The translations under genes were made by a program, and so were the position numbers. The notes under the pieces were generated by a model, which worked only from the letters and a program-made list of their open reading frames with translations, had not been told where the DNA came from and made no database searches. A stretch of 64,000 nt of DNA from Zobellia laminariae (GTDB taxonomy: Bacteria; Bacteroidota; Bacteroidia; Flavobacteriales; Flavobacteriaceae): assembly GCF_009725995.1 (NCBI RefSeq), contig NZ_RCNS01000001.1, forward strand, positions 166,283 to 230,282, in the 5' to 3' direction. This document shows positions 46,617-56,254 of this stretch, piece by piece; position 1 is the stretch's first letter; every line of letters starts with the position of its first letter.

Positions 46617-47255
46617 CTAAAGATTGAAGTCCTCAAAATCTAACGGGTCAAAATTTTTGAAATTCCCGTTCATTTCTATCGTCTTTTTGGTGCGATTTAC
46701 TTCGCTTAACATAGAAATGGTTGAAATTAAATGAGATTTCATAAATAATAATCGGTCTCGTTCACTTGGCATTTGCAGCAATTGGTATTCTTGATTGAAC
46801 GAAAGCCCCATCTTATGAACCAATACATAACTATTGAACTTCTCTAATGGCAACGGGGTATAAGGCACTCCCATTAGCTCATATAATTCATGTATTTTAT
46901 CTAATACTTCTTGCTTTATCTCTTTTTCAGCATCATTTACACTGTCTAGAAACTGAATGGTACCGCCGGCATAGAGTTTCCCTTTCATTTGTTTTTCAAA
47001 ACTAAGAATACGGAAAACTTGGCGTGCTACACAGGTTACATCCATCTCACCATTATCATATGTGTTCACTATCTCTACCAATTGCACCTCTGTACCATAG
47101 ATCATATTATCATTAATATAAACTGGAATACCAAAGGTAACCGCCTCTTTTCTACAGTCCACTATTAACTGCTTATAGCGATCTTCGAAAATATGCAGGG
47201 GTACTGTTTCACCTGGAAAAAAAATAGATTGTAAGGGTAATAATGCCAGCTTCAT
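46617..47255 (-). CDS. Lon N-terminal (substrate-binding) domain protein
   Basis: 212 aa. It starts MKLALLPLQSIFFPGETVPLHIFEDRYKQL, the typical opening of a stand-alone Lon substrate-binding domain, and lacks the AAA+ and protease parts of Lon. The second half is helical. The role is not known; such proteins may bind unfolded peptides or act as ubiquitin-ligase-like adaptors only in eukaryotes. It has its own promoter and diverges from lysA. Confidence 0.88.
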   Translation of the reverse strand: MKLALLPLQSIFFPGETVPLHIFEDRYKQLIVDCRKEAVTFGIPVYINDNMIYGTEVQLVEIVNTYDNGEMDVTCVARQVFRILSFEKQMKGKLYAGGTIQFLDSVNDAEKEIKQEVLDKIHELYELMGVPYTPLPLEKFNSYVLVHKMGLSFNQEYQLLQMPSERDRLLFMKSHLISTISMLSEVNRTKKTIEMNGNFKNFDPLDFEDFNL

Positions 47256-47271
47256 AATGTGAAATTTGGTC

Positions 47272-47302
47272 TAAAAATACAACTGAATTGACTAACCACA
47301 AA
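47272..47302 (-). promoter_or_regulatory. Promoter of the Lon-N protein gene
   Basis: On the minus strand TTTG (47302-47299), 19-nt spacer, then TATTTTTA (47279-47272), one base off TAnnTTTG. The start codon is 17 nt further. Confidence 0.5.
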
Positions 47303-47352
47303 CTTATTTTAAAACCTTGTTTGTTTTAAAAATAACAATTTGTTGTATTTTT

Positions 47353-47360
47353 TATATTTG
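47353..47360 (+). promoter_or_regulatory. Putative -7 box of lysA
   Basis: TATATTTG matches TAnnTTTG and lies 61 nt before the lysA ATG at 47421. It lies downstream of the TTG at 47340, so that TTG cannot be the start if this box is used. Confidence 0.45.
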
Positions 47361-47420
47361 TGGTTGATTTTTTGCCCATATGGGATTAACGGATTAAATT
47401 TGTATCAAATACCGAAGGAT

Positions 47421-48662
47421 ATGAATAATGCCGATTTGCTAAATATAGCAAAAACCTATGGAGATCCCGTTTACGTTTACGATTCGGAAAAAATAATTTC
47501 TCAGTTTCAGAGACTTACGAGCGCTTTTAGTAGCGTAAAGAAATTGAAACTTAACTATGCTGCAAAGGCATTATCCAACATTGCCATACTTAAGCTAATG
47601 AATAGTTTAGGCAGTGGTTTGGATACTGTTTCTATACAAGAAGTTCAATTAGGATTACTTGCTGGTTTTAAACCAGAATCAATAATCTTCACCCCTAACG
47701 GTGTTTCTCTAGAAGAAATAGAGGAAGCATCTAAATTGGGCGTTCGTATTAATATAGACAACCTTTCTATTCTAGAACAATTTGGTAGTAAGCATCCAGA
47801 TGTACCTGTTTGTATTCGTATCAACCCGCATGTTATGGCAGGTGGGAACGCGAATATCTCAGTAGGTCATATTGACTCTAAGTTTGGTATTAGTATACAC
47901 CAGATTCCGCATTTGTTGCGTATTGTTAATGTTACCAACATGAACATAAACGGTATACATATGCATACCGGAAGTGATATTTTAGATATTGACGTTTTTC
48001 TATACGCTTCTGAAATACTTTTTGATACCGCTAAAAACTTCAAAAACCTAGATTTTATTGATTTTGGAAGCGGATTTAAAGTTCCTTATAAAGAAGGTGA
48101 TATTGAAACCAATGTTGAAGAGTTGGGTAAAAAATTAGGTACTCGTTTTAACGAGTTTTGTAAAGAATATGGCAAACAACTTACTTTGGCTTTTGAACCA
48201 GGGAAATTCTTAGTTAGTGAAGCAGGTAACTTTCTTGCAAAAGTAAATGTGGTTAAACAAACTACTTCTACCGTTTTTGCTAGTATAGATTCAGGTTTTA
48301 ACCACTTGATCAGACCTATGCTTTATGGAGCTACTCATAGAATTTTGAACATTTCTAACCCTAGTGGCAGAGAGCGTTATTATTCTGTTGTAGGTTATAT
48401 ATGCGAGACCGATACTTTTGCCAGCAACAAGAGAATTAACGAAATAAGTGAAGGAGATATTCTTTGTTTTAAAAACGCAGGTGCTTATTGCTTTACTATG
48501 GCCAGTAATTACAACTCAAGATTTAGACCTGCAGAGGTTCTATGGCATGAGGGTAAAGCCATATTAATTAGGGAACGAGAGACTTTTGAGGATCTTACTA
48601 AACATCAAATAGATGTTAAAAATCTCTTTTCTCAGAAGAAGGAAAAAGCTTTAGCAAAATAA
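47421..48662 (+). CDS. lysA: Diaminopimelate decarboxylase
   Basis: 413 aa from ATG 47421. Last step of lysine synthesis, meso-diaminopimelate to L-lysine plus CO2, PLP-dependent (fold type III). PLP lysine in KLNYAAKALSN, HMHTGSDILD, EPGKFLVSEAG and the dimer-interface C-x2-D motif (GYICETDTFAS) are visible. An upstream TTG would add 27 residues (YFLYLWLIFCPYG) unlike the family and upstream of the promoter box, so it is rejected. It diverges from the Lon-N gene. Confidence 0.95.
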   Translation: MNNADLLNIAKTYGDPVYVYDSEKIISQFQRLTSAFSSVKKLKLNYAAKALSNIAILKLMNSLGSGLDTVSIQEVQLGLLAGFKPESIIFTPNGVSLEEIEEASKLGVRINIDNLSILEQFGSKHPDVPVCIRINPHVMAGGNANISVGHIDSKFGISIHQIPHLLRIVNVTNMNINGIHMHTGSDILDIDVFLYASEILFDTAKNFKNLDFIDFGSGFKVPYKEGDIETNVEELGKKLGTRFNEFCKEYGKQLTLAFEPGKFLVSEAGNFLAKVNVVKQTTSTVFASIDSGFNHLIRPMLYGATHRILNISNPSGRERYYSVVGYICETDTFASNKRINEISEGDILCFKNAGAYCFTMASNYNSRFRPAEVLWHEGKAILIRERETFEDLTKHQIDVKNLFSQKKEKALAK

Positions 48663-48721
48663 ACTTGTCACATTTTCGTTAGTTTTGGTACATTAGTTGG
48701 ACTAATACCGCAAAAATCAAG

Positions 48722-49255
48722 ATGAAAATACCCGCCACATACCCTTTAAAATTTGCTCTATTTCTATTTATAGGACTTACAGCTACAAACATTAGTGCCC
48801 AAGAGGTTAAATGGTTGAGTTGGGATGAAGCAGCTGAATTGGTAGCTACCGAAAAGAATCCGAAGAAGATTTTTATAGATGTCTATACAGATTGGTGTGG
48901 ATGGTGTAAAAAAATGGACAAGGATACTTTTCAAGATTCTCAAGTAGCCGCTTACATGGCCGATAATTTTTACATGGTTAAGCTAGATGGCGAAGGCAAG
49001 GACCCTATTGATTTTAAAGGAAAAACCTATAAATTTATTCCATCAGGAAAAAAAGGGTATCATGAATTTGCTGCTGCACTTATGCAAGGCAGAATGAGTT
49101 ATCCAACCACTATTTTTTTAGATGAAGAAATGAATATGCTTTCTCCGGTACCTGGCTATCAGAAACCAGAGCCTTTCTTAAATATCGCTAAATACTTTGG
49201 CGACAATATTTATAAAGATCAAGACTGGAAAACCTATACCGGCGAAGGAAAATAA
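48722..49255 (+). CDS. Exported thioredoxin-fold protein (CGWC)
   Basis: 177 aa. Signal peptide (to NISAQ), then a thioredoxin fold with active site DWCGWCKKMD, a cis-proline segment SYPTTIFLDEEMN, and inserted KDPIDFKGKTYKFIPSGKKG. It resembles the thioredoxin_7/DUF255-like periplasmic disulfide reductases. Likely reduces or isomerises disulfides in exported proteins; in this genome the secreted adhesins are cysteine-rich. It is 60 bp after lysA and ends at a strong terminator. Confidence 0.88.
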   Translation: MKIPATYPLKFALFLFIGLTATNISAQEVKWLSWDEAAELVATEKNPKKIFIDVYTDWCGWCKKMDKDTFQDSQVAAYMADNFYMVKLDGEGKDPIDFKGKTYKFIPSGKKGYHEFAAALMQGRMSYPTTIFLDEEMNMLSPVPGYQKPEPFLNIAKYFGDNIYKDQDWKTYTGEGK

Positions 49256-49277
49256 GATGCTATAATAAGACATTACG

Positions 49278-49315
49278 AAGCCCGATATCATTCAAATGAT
49301 ATCGGGCTTTTTTTT
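49278..49315 (+). terminator. Terminator after the thioredoxin gene
   Basis: AAGCCCGATATCAT (49278-49291) and ATGATATCGGGCTT (49296-49309) pair perfectly over 14 bp with a 4-nt loop, followed by a T-run. Confidence 0.92.
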
Positions 49316-49410
49316 ATGATTCAAAAGCTAGATTACTCTATTCTTCTTGTATTCGTTTTTACTTTTGAGTACTTTCATTCTACCAAAGCAAATTTCCAGT
49401 TCAAAAGTTC

Positions 49411-51996
49411 ATGAAAACATTCTTAATCACCTTAATTGCAAGTCTCGCCCTTCTTTCCTGCGCAGACAAAAATAATGCTCCTTTTAAATTGGAAGACGGA
49501 GTTTCTTTAGAACTGGCAAACTATAGAAAAAGCCAAATTTCCGATATAAACTATCAACTAGATTTTAATATCCCGAAAGACAGAAATTCGCCTATACCCG
49601 CCAAATTAGTTCTAAATGTAGAAATTTCTAATCTAGAGGCTCCGTTGTATCTAGACTTTAAAGAAAAAACTGCCAACTTAAAATCTATTGTGGCCAACAA
49701 CAAAAAGATTACCGTTGTTCATGAAGAAGAACATATTATAATTGCAGCTAAGTACCTTAATATTGGCGAAAACACTATAGAAATTGAATTTATTGCCGGT
49801 GAATCATCTTTAAACAGAAACGACACCTATCTCTATACACTTCTAGTTCCGGACAGAGCCCGAACCCTTTTCCCTTGTTTTGACCAACCCAATCTAAAAG
49901 CTACTTACTCCTTAGATATTACCGCACCAAAAGATTGGGCAGTACTTTGCGGTGCTCCAGAAGTTAATAAAGAAGAAATTGAAGGTTTTACCAAACATCA
50001 TTTTGGCAAAAGTGATCAAATGAGCACGTACTTGTTCTCTTTTGTTGCTGGCGAATTTGAAACTACCCACCAAAATCCGGGTAAGTTTGATATGAAAATG
50101 CTTTACAGGGAAACCAATGAGGATAAGATTGCCTTTAGTACAGATACCATTTTTAATCTTCATCAACAATCAATATCCTTTTTAGAAGATTATACCGACC
50201 ACAAATTCCCTTTTCAGAAACTAGATTTTGCAACTATTCCCGGGTACCAATATGGTGGCATGGAACAGGTGGGTGCCGTTCAATACAAAGAAAGTACTCT
50301 GTTCTTGGATGAAACATCTACTGAAAATCAAAAACTACAAAGGGTAAAACTTATAGCTCATGAAACAAGCCACATGTGGTTTGGAGATTTGGTAACTATG
50401 GATTGGTTCAATGATGTTTGGATGAAAGAAGTCTTCGCTAATTTTATGGCCGATAAAATAGCTAATCCGGTTTTCCCGGAAATTAATCACGACCTCGCTT
50501 TTATGACCACGCACTACCCTAGGGCATATGGTGAAGACAGGACCAGAGGGTCTAATCCTATTCGCCAAGAATTAGACAATCTAAAGAATGCCGGTTCCCT
50601 CTACGGAAGTATTATCTACAGCAAAGCACCTATAATGATGCGACAACTAGAAGCCGCTTTAGGCAAAGAGGCTTTTCAAAAAGGGGTTCAAAAATATATT
50701 AAGACCTACAGTAACAGTAATGCTACGTGGAACGACTTAATTGCCCTATTTGTAGAAAATACAGACGTGGATATTGAAAAATGGAGTGAGGTTTGGGTAA
50801 ACGGTCCCGGTCGCCCTATATTCCACGAACAAATAGTGTACGATTCCAATGAAAGAATAATGTCTTTTACCATAAGTCAAACTGCAGAAGATGATAGTTA
50901 CCGGGTTTGGCCCCAAACTTTTGACATAACTCTGGTCTACAAAGATAGTTTGCAGAACATTGCAGTTGACATGAAAGGGAGTAGCGTTGAACTTAGCGCA
51001 GCAGTAGGAAAATCAAAACCCTTATCTATTATCTATAATTCCAATGGCATGGGTTATGGCGTTTTCCCCATGTACGATATAGAAAGCCAAGAAACTCCTG
51101 AAATTAAAGATGATATTACGCGCGGCTACATATACATTAATAGTTATGAAAGTGCATTAAACGGTTTAATTAAGCCCGAAACTATACTAGAATTCTACCG
51201 CGAAAGCTTAGCTACTGAGAAAAACGAGCTTTTGACCAATCTACTTTCTGGTTACATTAGCAACCTTTTTTGGAAATACCTTTCTCCTGAAGAAAGAATA
51301 AAATACCAACCTCTTCTTGGAGACATGCTTTGGTCTCAATTACAGATGGAGATACCTGCTAACATAAAGAAAACGTTGTTTTCTACTTTTCGTTCAATTG
51401 CTTTTTCTAAAAAATCAATTACCCAATTGTATAGCGTTTGGCATAAAGACCATATCATACCTAATTTAAAGCTCAACCAAAATGATTATACTAAAATGGC
51501 TATGAGTTTGGCTCTGTTCAATCATACGGACTATGAGAACATTTTACAAGAAGCCAAGGAAGATATTAAAAACCCTGATGATTTGACGGAGTTTAATTTT
51601 CTAATCCCTTCGTTATCAAATGATTTAGCTGTTAGACGGGAGTTTTTTGAATCACTTAAAGACAAGAAAAACAGACAGAGAGAATCTTGGGTATTAAGCG
51701 CATTAAGTAATCTAAATCATCCATTAAGAGACGAAGAAAGCATTAAAAACTTAAGAACAAGTCTAGACATGTTAGAGGAAGTTCAAAAAACAGGTGATAT
51801 TTTCTTTCCTAAAGGATGGCTTAATAATACCATCGGTAAACATACATATGCCGAAGCTTATACTATTTTAAATGATTTCCTAAAAGATAACCCCAATTTA
51901 GAACCGACTCTATTGAGTAAATTATTGCAAGCGTCCGATGATTTATATAGGGTGCATACTTTTAGCGAAAAAGAAGATTCAGTTCCTGCCAAGTAG
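49411..51996 (+). CDS. M1 family zinc aminopeptidase, lipoprotein
   Basis: 861 aa. A lipoprotein signal (ASLALLSCADK) puts it in the periplasm or outer membrane. The aminopeptidase-N layout is clear: beta-sandwich N-domain, exopeptidase motif GGMEQ (GxMEN-like, in GYQYGGMEQVG), zinc motif HETSHMWFG with His317, Glu318, His321, and the third ligand Glu340 in KEVFANFMADK. A long helical C-domain follows. Cleaves N-terminal residues from peptides, probably in nutrient use. The Asn of GxMEN is Gln here, a modest variation. Confidence 0.93.
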   Translation: MKTFLITLIASLALLSCADKNNAPFKLEDGVSLELANYRKSQISDINYQLDFNIPKDRNSPIPAKLVLNVEISNLEAPLYLDFKEKTANLKSIVANNKKITVVHEEEHIIIAAKYLNIGENTIEIEFIAGESSLNRNDTYLYTLLVPDRARTLFPCFDQPNLKATYSLDITAPKDWAVLCGAPEVNKEEIEGFTKHHFGKSDQMSTYLFSFVAGEFETTHQNPGKFDMKMLYRETNEDKIAFSTDTIFNLHQQSISFLEDYTDHKFPFQKLDFATIPGYQYGGMEQVGAVQYKESTLFLDETSTENQKLQRVKLIAHETSHMWFGDLVTMDWFNDVWMKEVFANFMADKIANPVFPEINHDLAFMTTHYPRAYGEDRTRGSNPIRQELDNLKNAGSLYGSIIYSKAPIMMRQLEAALGKEAFQKGVQKYIKTYSNSNATWNDLIALFVENTDVDIEKWSEVWVNGPGRPIFHEQIVYDSNERIMSFTISQTAEDDSYRVWPQTFDITLVYKDSLQNIAVDMKGSSVELSAAVGKSKPLSIIYNSNGMGYGVFPMYDIESQETPEIKDDITRGYIYINSYESALNGLIKPETILEFYRESLATEKNELLTNLLSGYISNLFWKYLSPEERIKYQPLLGDMLWSQLQMEIPANIKKTLFSTFRSIAFSKKSITQLYSVWHKDHIIPNLKLNQNDYTKMAMSLALFNHTDYENILQEAKEDIKNPDDLTEFNFLIPSLSNDLAVRREFFESLKDKKNRQRESWVLSALSNLNHPLRDEESIKNLRTSLDMLEEVQKTGDIFFPKGWLNNTIGKHTYAEAYTILNDFLKDNPNLEPTLLSKLLQASDDLYRVHTFSEKEDSVPAK

Positions 51997-52022
51997 CATT
52001 TGATTTTAAGAGTATATCAAGT

Positions 52023-52059
52023 AACAAAAAAGAGCACTCTAAGAGCGCTCTTTTTTGTT
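52023..52059. terminator. Bidirectional terminator between the aminopeptidase gene and guaB
   Basis: Bases 52023-52039 pair with 52043-52059 over 17 positions with one A-C mismatch and a 3-nt loop. A-run and T-run on either side serve both convergent genes. Confidence 0.88.
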
Positions 52060-52078
52060 ATTTGAAGATAATTAATAT

Positions 52079-53551
52079 CTATCTACTGTAATTAGGTGAT
52101 TCCTTAGTAATAGTTACATCGTGAGGATGACTTTCGTTAATACCACTTGCTGTAATCTTAACAAAACGGCCATTCTCTTTTAATGCGTTGATGTCTTTAG
52201 CACCACAGTAACCCATACCTGCACGAAGACCACCAACAAACTGGTGAATACTCTCATATAATTCTCCTTTGTATGGTACACGACCTACAATACCTTCTGG
52301 AACTAGTTTCTTAATATCATCTTCTACATCTTGAAAATACCGGTCTTTACTACCTTCTTTCATAGCTTCAACAGAGCCCATACCACGGTATGACTTAAAT
52401 TTTCGGCCTTCATAGATGATAGTTTCACCTGGAGATTCTTTGGTTCCCGCAAGAAGAGAACCTAACATAACGGTATCCGCACCAGCTGCAATAGCTTTTG
52501 GAATATCACCTGTATAGCGAATTCCTCCATCGGCAATTACCGGAACACCAGAACCTTTAATCGCTGCTGCTACTTCTAACACAGCGGAAAACTGTGGAAA
52601 ACCAACCCCTGCAACAATACGAGTAGTACAAATAGAACCTGGACCAATACCAACTTTTACGGCATCTGCACCGGCTTCTACTAAATATTTAGCTGCCTCA
52701 CCTGTTGCAATGTTACCTACAATAACTTCTAAATCTGGAAATTTCTTTTTAACTGCCTTCAAAACAGTAACCACACCTTTAGTATGACCATGTGCCGTAT
52801 CAATAACAACAGCATCAACACCTGCATTTACTAGAGCCTCTGCCCTATCTACTGCATCTGGCGTAACACCAATGGCCGCAGCAACACGTAACCTACCGTA
52901 GGTATCCTTGTTAGCCATAGGCTTTTGGGTCAATTTTGTAATATCTCTAAAAGTGATAAGACCTACTAATTTATAGTTCTTATCGACTACCGGAAGTTTT
53001 TCAATTTTATTTTCTTGAAGAATATCTTCGGCTTGGGCCAATGAAGTACCCTCACTTACCGTAACCAAATTCTTAGTGGTCATTACTTCAGAAATTGGAC
53101 GGTCATTATTTTTTTCAAAACGAAGGTCTCTGTTGGTAACAATACCAATTAATTTTCCTTCGCCATCTACTATCGGAATTCCACCAATGCTAAATTCTTT
53201 CATATTCGCTTTAGCATCACGAACAAAAGAATTTAATGGTAAAGTAACAGGATCTATGATCATACCACTTTCTGCACGTTTTACTTTACGCACCTTTACC
53301 GCTTGCTGAGCAATGCTCATATTTTTATGAAGAACACCAATACCTCCTTCTTGCGCAATGGCAATAGCCATTCGCGATTCTGTAACCGTATCCATAGCAG
53401 CTGATACAACTGGTACGTTTATAGTAATATTACGTGTGAATTTGGTTTGAATATTAACTTCTCTGGGGAGTACTTCAGAAAAGGCAGGGACTAGAAGTAC
53501 GTCATCATAAGTGAGACCTTCTCCAACAATTTTATTCAGGTGAGCTTCCAT
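52079..53551 (-). CDS. guaB: Inosine-5'-monophosphate dehydrogenase
   Basis: 490 aa from ATG 53551. Converts IMP to XMP with NAD, the committed step to GMP. (beta/alpha)8 barrel with inserted CBS pair (about 95-210, [10 protein letters not shown] and [12 protein letters not shown]), catalytic-cysteine loop [15 protein letters not shown], and the flap [24 protein letters not shown] nine codons upstream falls in a TACATTTG promoter box and is rejected. Confidence 0.97.
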   Translation of the reverse strand: MEAHLNKIVGEGLTYDDVLLVPAFSEVLPREVNIQTKFTRNITINVPVVSAAMDTVTESRMAIAIAQEGGIGVLHKNMSIAQQAVKVRKVKRAESGMIIDPVTLPLNSFVRDAKANMKEFSIGGIPIVDGEGKLIGIVTNRDLRFEKNNDRPISEVMTTKNLVTVSEGTSLAQAEDILQENKIEKLPVVDKNYKLVGLITFRDITKLTQKPMANKDTYGRLRVAAAIGVTPDAVDRAEALVNAGVDAVVIDTAHGHTKGVVTVLKAVKKKFPDLEVIVGNIATGEAAKYLVEAGADAVKVGIGPGSICTTRIVAGVGFPQFSAVLEVAAAIKGSGVPVIADGGIRYTGDIPKAIAAGADTVMLGSLLAGTKESPGETIIYEGRKFKSYRGMGSVEAMKEGSKDRYFQDVEDDIKKLVPEGIVGRVPYKGELYESIHQFVGGLRAGMGYCGAKDINALKENGRFVKITASGINESHPHDVTITKESPNYSR

Positions 53552-53575
53552 AGCAATTAATGATTTAATTGCGTG

Positions 53576-53583
53576 CAAATGTA
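53576..53583 (-). promoter_or_regulatory. Putative -7 box of guaB
   Basis: TACATTTG on the minus strand matches TAnnTTTG, 24 nt before the ATG. No clear -33 TTTG. It decides the guaB start by overlapping the alternative TTG at 53578. Confidence 0.4.
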
Positions 53584-53779
53584 GTGAAATAAATTCGTTA
53601 TCTCCTTATAATCAATACTCGTTTGCTTCAAAAGGCAATCGTTAAGAAACCACTCACATTCCTCTGCCTAATATCTTTAAATCACATCATAAAAAATACC
53701 AATCTATTTTTATACAAAGCGATTTAAAAGTGAGAAACAAAAATCCATCAGAATTTTTAATTTCTATCTTAAAACTCTT

Positions 53780-56254
53780 TTATAATTTAAATTGAAGCGT
53801 TGTATAAAATGTTCTTGGTTCAGACGGAATAATACCTGGCCCCGGGTAGCCGGTAGCTCTTCTAGTAAAATATGAATTATCTAAAAGATTATTAATTCCT
53901 GCTTCTAGCTTCAATTTTTTATACGTGTAAGAGAGTGAAAAATCTAAAATATCATAAGCAGGAATTACTCCTTCTATTCCTCTTTGGTTATCATTTACAT
54001 CTTGTAATGCGTTGGTGGCATCTGTAAATTGATCAGCAAAATAAGTATATTGAAGGCTACCCAAAAGGTTATTATAACCAAAGTTTAACCCTGTCTTAAG
54101 GTTGACTTTTGGAATGAACTCTACTTCATTACCTTCCACATTGTTTCGTTCAGAAGAAAGATATTCAGATTTAGTGATTGCTAAATTGGCAAAGTAGTTC
54201 AATTTCACTTTTTCCGATTGTGGAAAGAAGGTTTCCTTTAAGCTCCAATTTGCAAAACTTTCCAGACCATGTATAAAAGCAGTTCCAATATTCCCTCTTG
54301 CTCTTAATAATTTCCCAGTTGAAACTTCTTCACCAGCCGCATTAACCTGCGTTTCTTCTTTCAATATTTCTCCTAGCCTATTATCATAATAGAGCCCATA
54401 TACGCTTACATCATACGATAGAATATCTTTAAATCTTCCTCTGGCACCAAAATCTGCAGTAAACCCATCTTCATCTGAAATATTTGGATCTACTTGAAAA
54501 GAAGGGTTTACGACTCGTATATCACTGAACGTTACAGAACGGTAATTTTGAGAAAAATTGCCATACAACTCTACACTAGGCGATAGCTTATATGTAGCCC
54601 CCAACCCTAACAAAACAAAGGTTCTATCAAAAACCCTATTATCATCTATCTCTCTATTAAGTAATGGGTTACCCGCCAAATCTAAAGTGATCTCTTGGTA
54701 ACTACCTATACTTTCTGTTTTAATATGTTCCAAACGAAAACCAGGCGTTACCGCTAATTTATCTGAAAGGTTGAAGATGTTCTCCCCGAACAAAGCCACA
54801 TTAAAGTTCGGAAAATTGAATTGTGACTGTCTTTCGTAATTCGGGAAACTGGTATCGGCAAAATTAAAATCGGCATCCGCGGCTGCAGAGCCCGGTCCTT
54901 GCCTTTGGTCGTTATTCGTTTTGTAAATTTTAGAGCCTAATAAAAGGGCAGATTCGGTTCCTGCCAAATTATATCTCGTTAATACCCTGGCTTCAGCTCC
55001 CCAATTACTAAAATCATCGATCAATAATTCCCGTGGCTCAGTTATAACATCTTCTTGTGAAACTCTGTTGGTTCTAAAACCCAGTGCTCTACGAGAGGCA
55101 TTCAAACCGAAAACGTTTAAACTAAAATCTGTCTTTGGAGAAAATGCATGGTTCAAACGAAACGAATATAAGCGCCAATCTACCTCAAACCAGTTTCTAT
55201 CACGATTACTAAAAGTTGGGTCTTCATAAAATTGGGCATCTGTTAAACCACCTGGCTGCTTCGCTAAATAGTGCAAGAAAGTGGTCTCTAAGCTTACTTT
55301 GGTTTTATCGGAAATCTCATACCCCAAATGCGTAAAATAGTTCTTGCTGTTAAAATTTGAATTAGGACGAAACCCATTTCCAGCTTTATAACTCAGATAG
55401 GTGTAGTAACTGAATTTACCCACCGTACCACTCAAACTATTGAAGCTTGTAAACAGATCATATGAACCAACGGTTTGGCGAGAAATGAGTTCTATTTCTT
55501 TGTTAGGATTTGGTTTTTTAAATTTGAAGTTGATTAAACCTCCAAATTGGCTACCGTATTGTAAAGAAGCTGCACCGCGCACTACTTGAATCTCCTCTAG
55601 AGCTTCTGCGGGTGGTGTATAATAACTTTCTGGGTAACCCAGCACATCTGCGCTAATATCATAACCATTCTGACGCGTATTAAAATTAGCTGTTCTGTTA
55701 GGGTCCAATCCCCTACCGCCTATATTTAATTGCAAACCAGCATCGCCATTATCATAAATATTAAGCCCAACAACCTGACTATAGATTTGTCTGGCATTGT
55801 TGGCGGCAAGGTTCCCCGTAAGGCCTTCCATAAGTACTACCTCTGTTTTTTTACCGGCATAAATAGCAGTACCCTCTACTTTTTTTAATTGTTTTAATGC
55901 GAATACTTTTTCTCTTCTCTCGGTTAAAACCACTTCTGAAAGTTGTTGAGATTTTATTCGCTGAAGCTGAACATTGAGATTAAAAGCGGTATCAAATGTT
56001 AATTCCTTTTCATATACATCATATTCAAAAGCGAAAACTACTACCGTATACTTACCTCCAGCAATATTAGAGAACTCAAAATTACCATCAGAATCCGTAG
56101 TTTTTAGAAGTTGCACCTCTTTTAAATATACTTCTGCATCTTGAACGGGATTTCCCTTTTCATCGGTGACGTTACCAGAAATCGTAATCTGAGAAAAGGC
56201 AGAGAACGAGGTTAAGAATACTATGAATATGATACTAAATTCCCTTAATTTCAT
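53780..56254 (-). CDS. FecA-like TonB-dependent receptor
   Basis: 824 aa. Signal peptide (to AFSQ), carboxypeptidase-regulatory-like domain (ISGNVTDEKGNPVQDAEVYL), plug with GLNIYDNGDAGLQLNIGGRG and EEIQVVRGAASLQYGSQFGGLINF, then the barrel ending RTFYTTLQFKL. The plug wording (NGYDISADVLGYPESYYTPP) recalls ferric-citrate-type FecA receptors. It is last in a unit with imelysin and HTTM genes and overlaps the HTTM stop by 20 bp, so they are translationally linked. A metal or metal-chelate substrate is likely; iron is inferred from the neighbours. Confidence 0.92.
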   Translation of the reverse strand: MKLREFSIIFIVFLTSFSAFSQITISGNVTDEKGNPVQDAEVYLKEVQLLKTTDSDGNFEFSNIAGGKYTVVVFAFEYDVYEKELTFDTAFNLNVQLQRIKSQQLSEVVLTERREKVFALKQLKKVEGTAIYAGKKTEVVLMEGLTGNLAANNARQIYSQVVGLNIYDNGDAGLQLNIGGRGLDPNRTANFNTRQNGYDISADVLGYPESYYTPPAEALEEIQVVRGAASLQYGSQFGGLINFKFKKPNPNKEIELISRQTVGSYDLFTSFNSLSGTVGKFSYYTYLSYKAGNGFRPNSNFNSKNYFTHLGYEISDKTKVSLETTFLHYLAKQPGGLTDAQFYEDPTFSNRDRNWFEVDWRLYSFRLNHAFSPKTDFSLNVFGLNASRRALGFRTNRVSQEDVITEPRELLIDDFSNWGAEARVLTRYNLAGTESALLLGSKIYKTNNDQRQGPGSAAADADFNFADTSFPNYERQSQFNFPNFNVALFGENIFNLSDKLAVTPGFRLEHIKTESIGSYQEITLDLAGNPLLNREIDDNRVFDRTFVLLGLGATYKLSPSVELYGNFSQNYRSVTFSDIRVVNPSFQVDPNISDEDGFTADFGARGRFKDILSYDVSVYGLYYDNRLGEILKEETQVNAAGEEVSTGKLLRARGNIGTAFIHGLESFANWSLKETFFPQSEKVKLNYFANLAITKSEYLSSERNNVEGNEVEFIPKVNLKTGLNFGYNNLLGSLQYTYFADQFTDATNALQDVNDNQRGIEGVIPAYDILDFSLSYTYKKLKLEAGINNLLDNSYFTRRATGYPGPGIIPSEPRTFYTTLQFKL

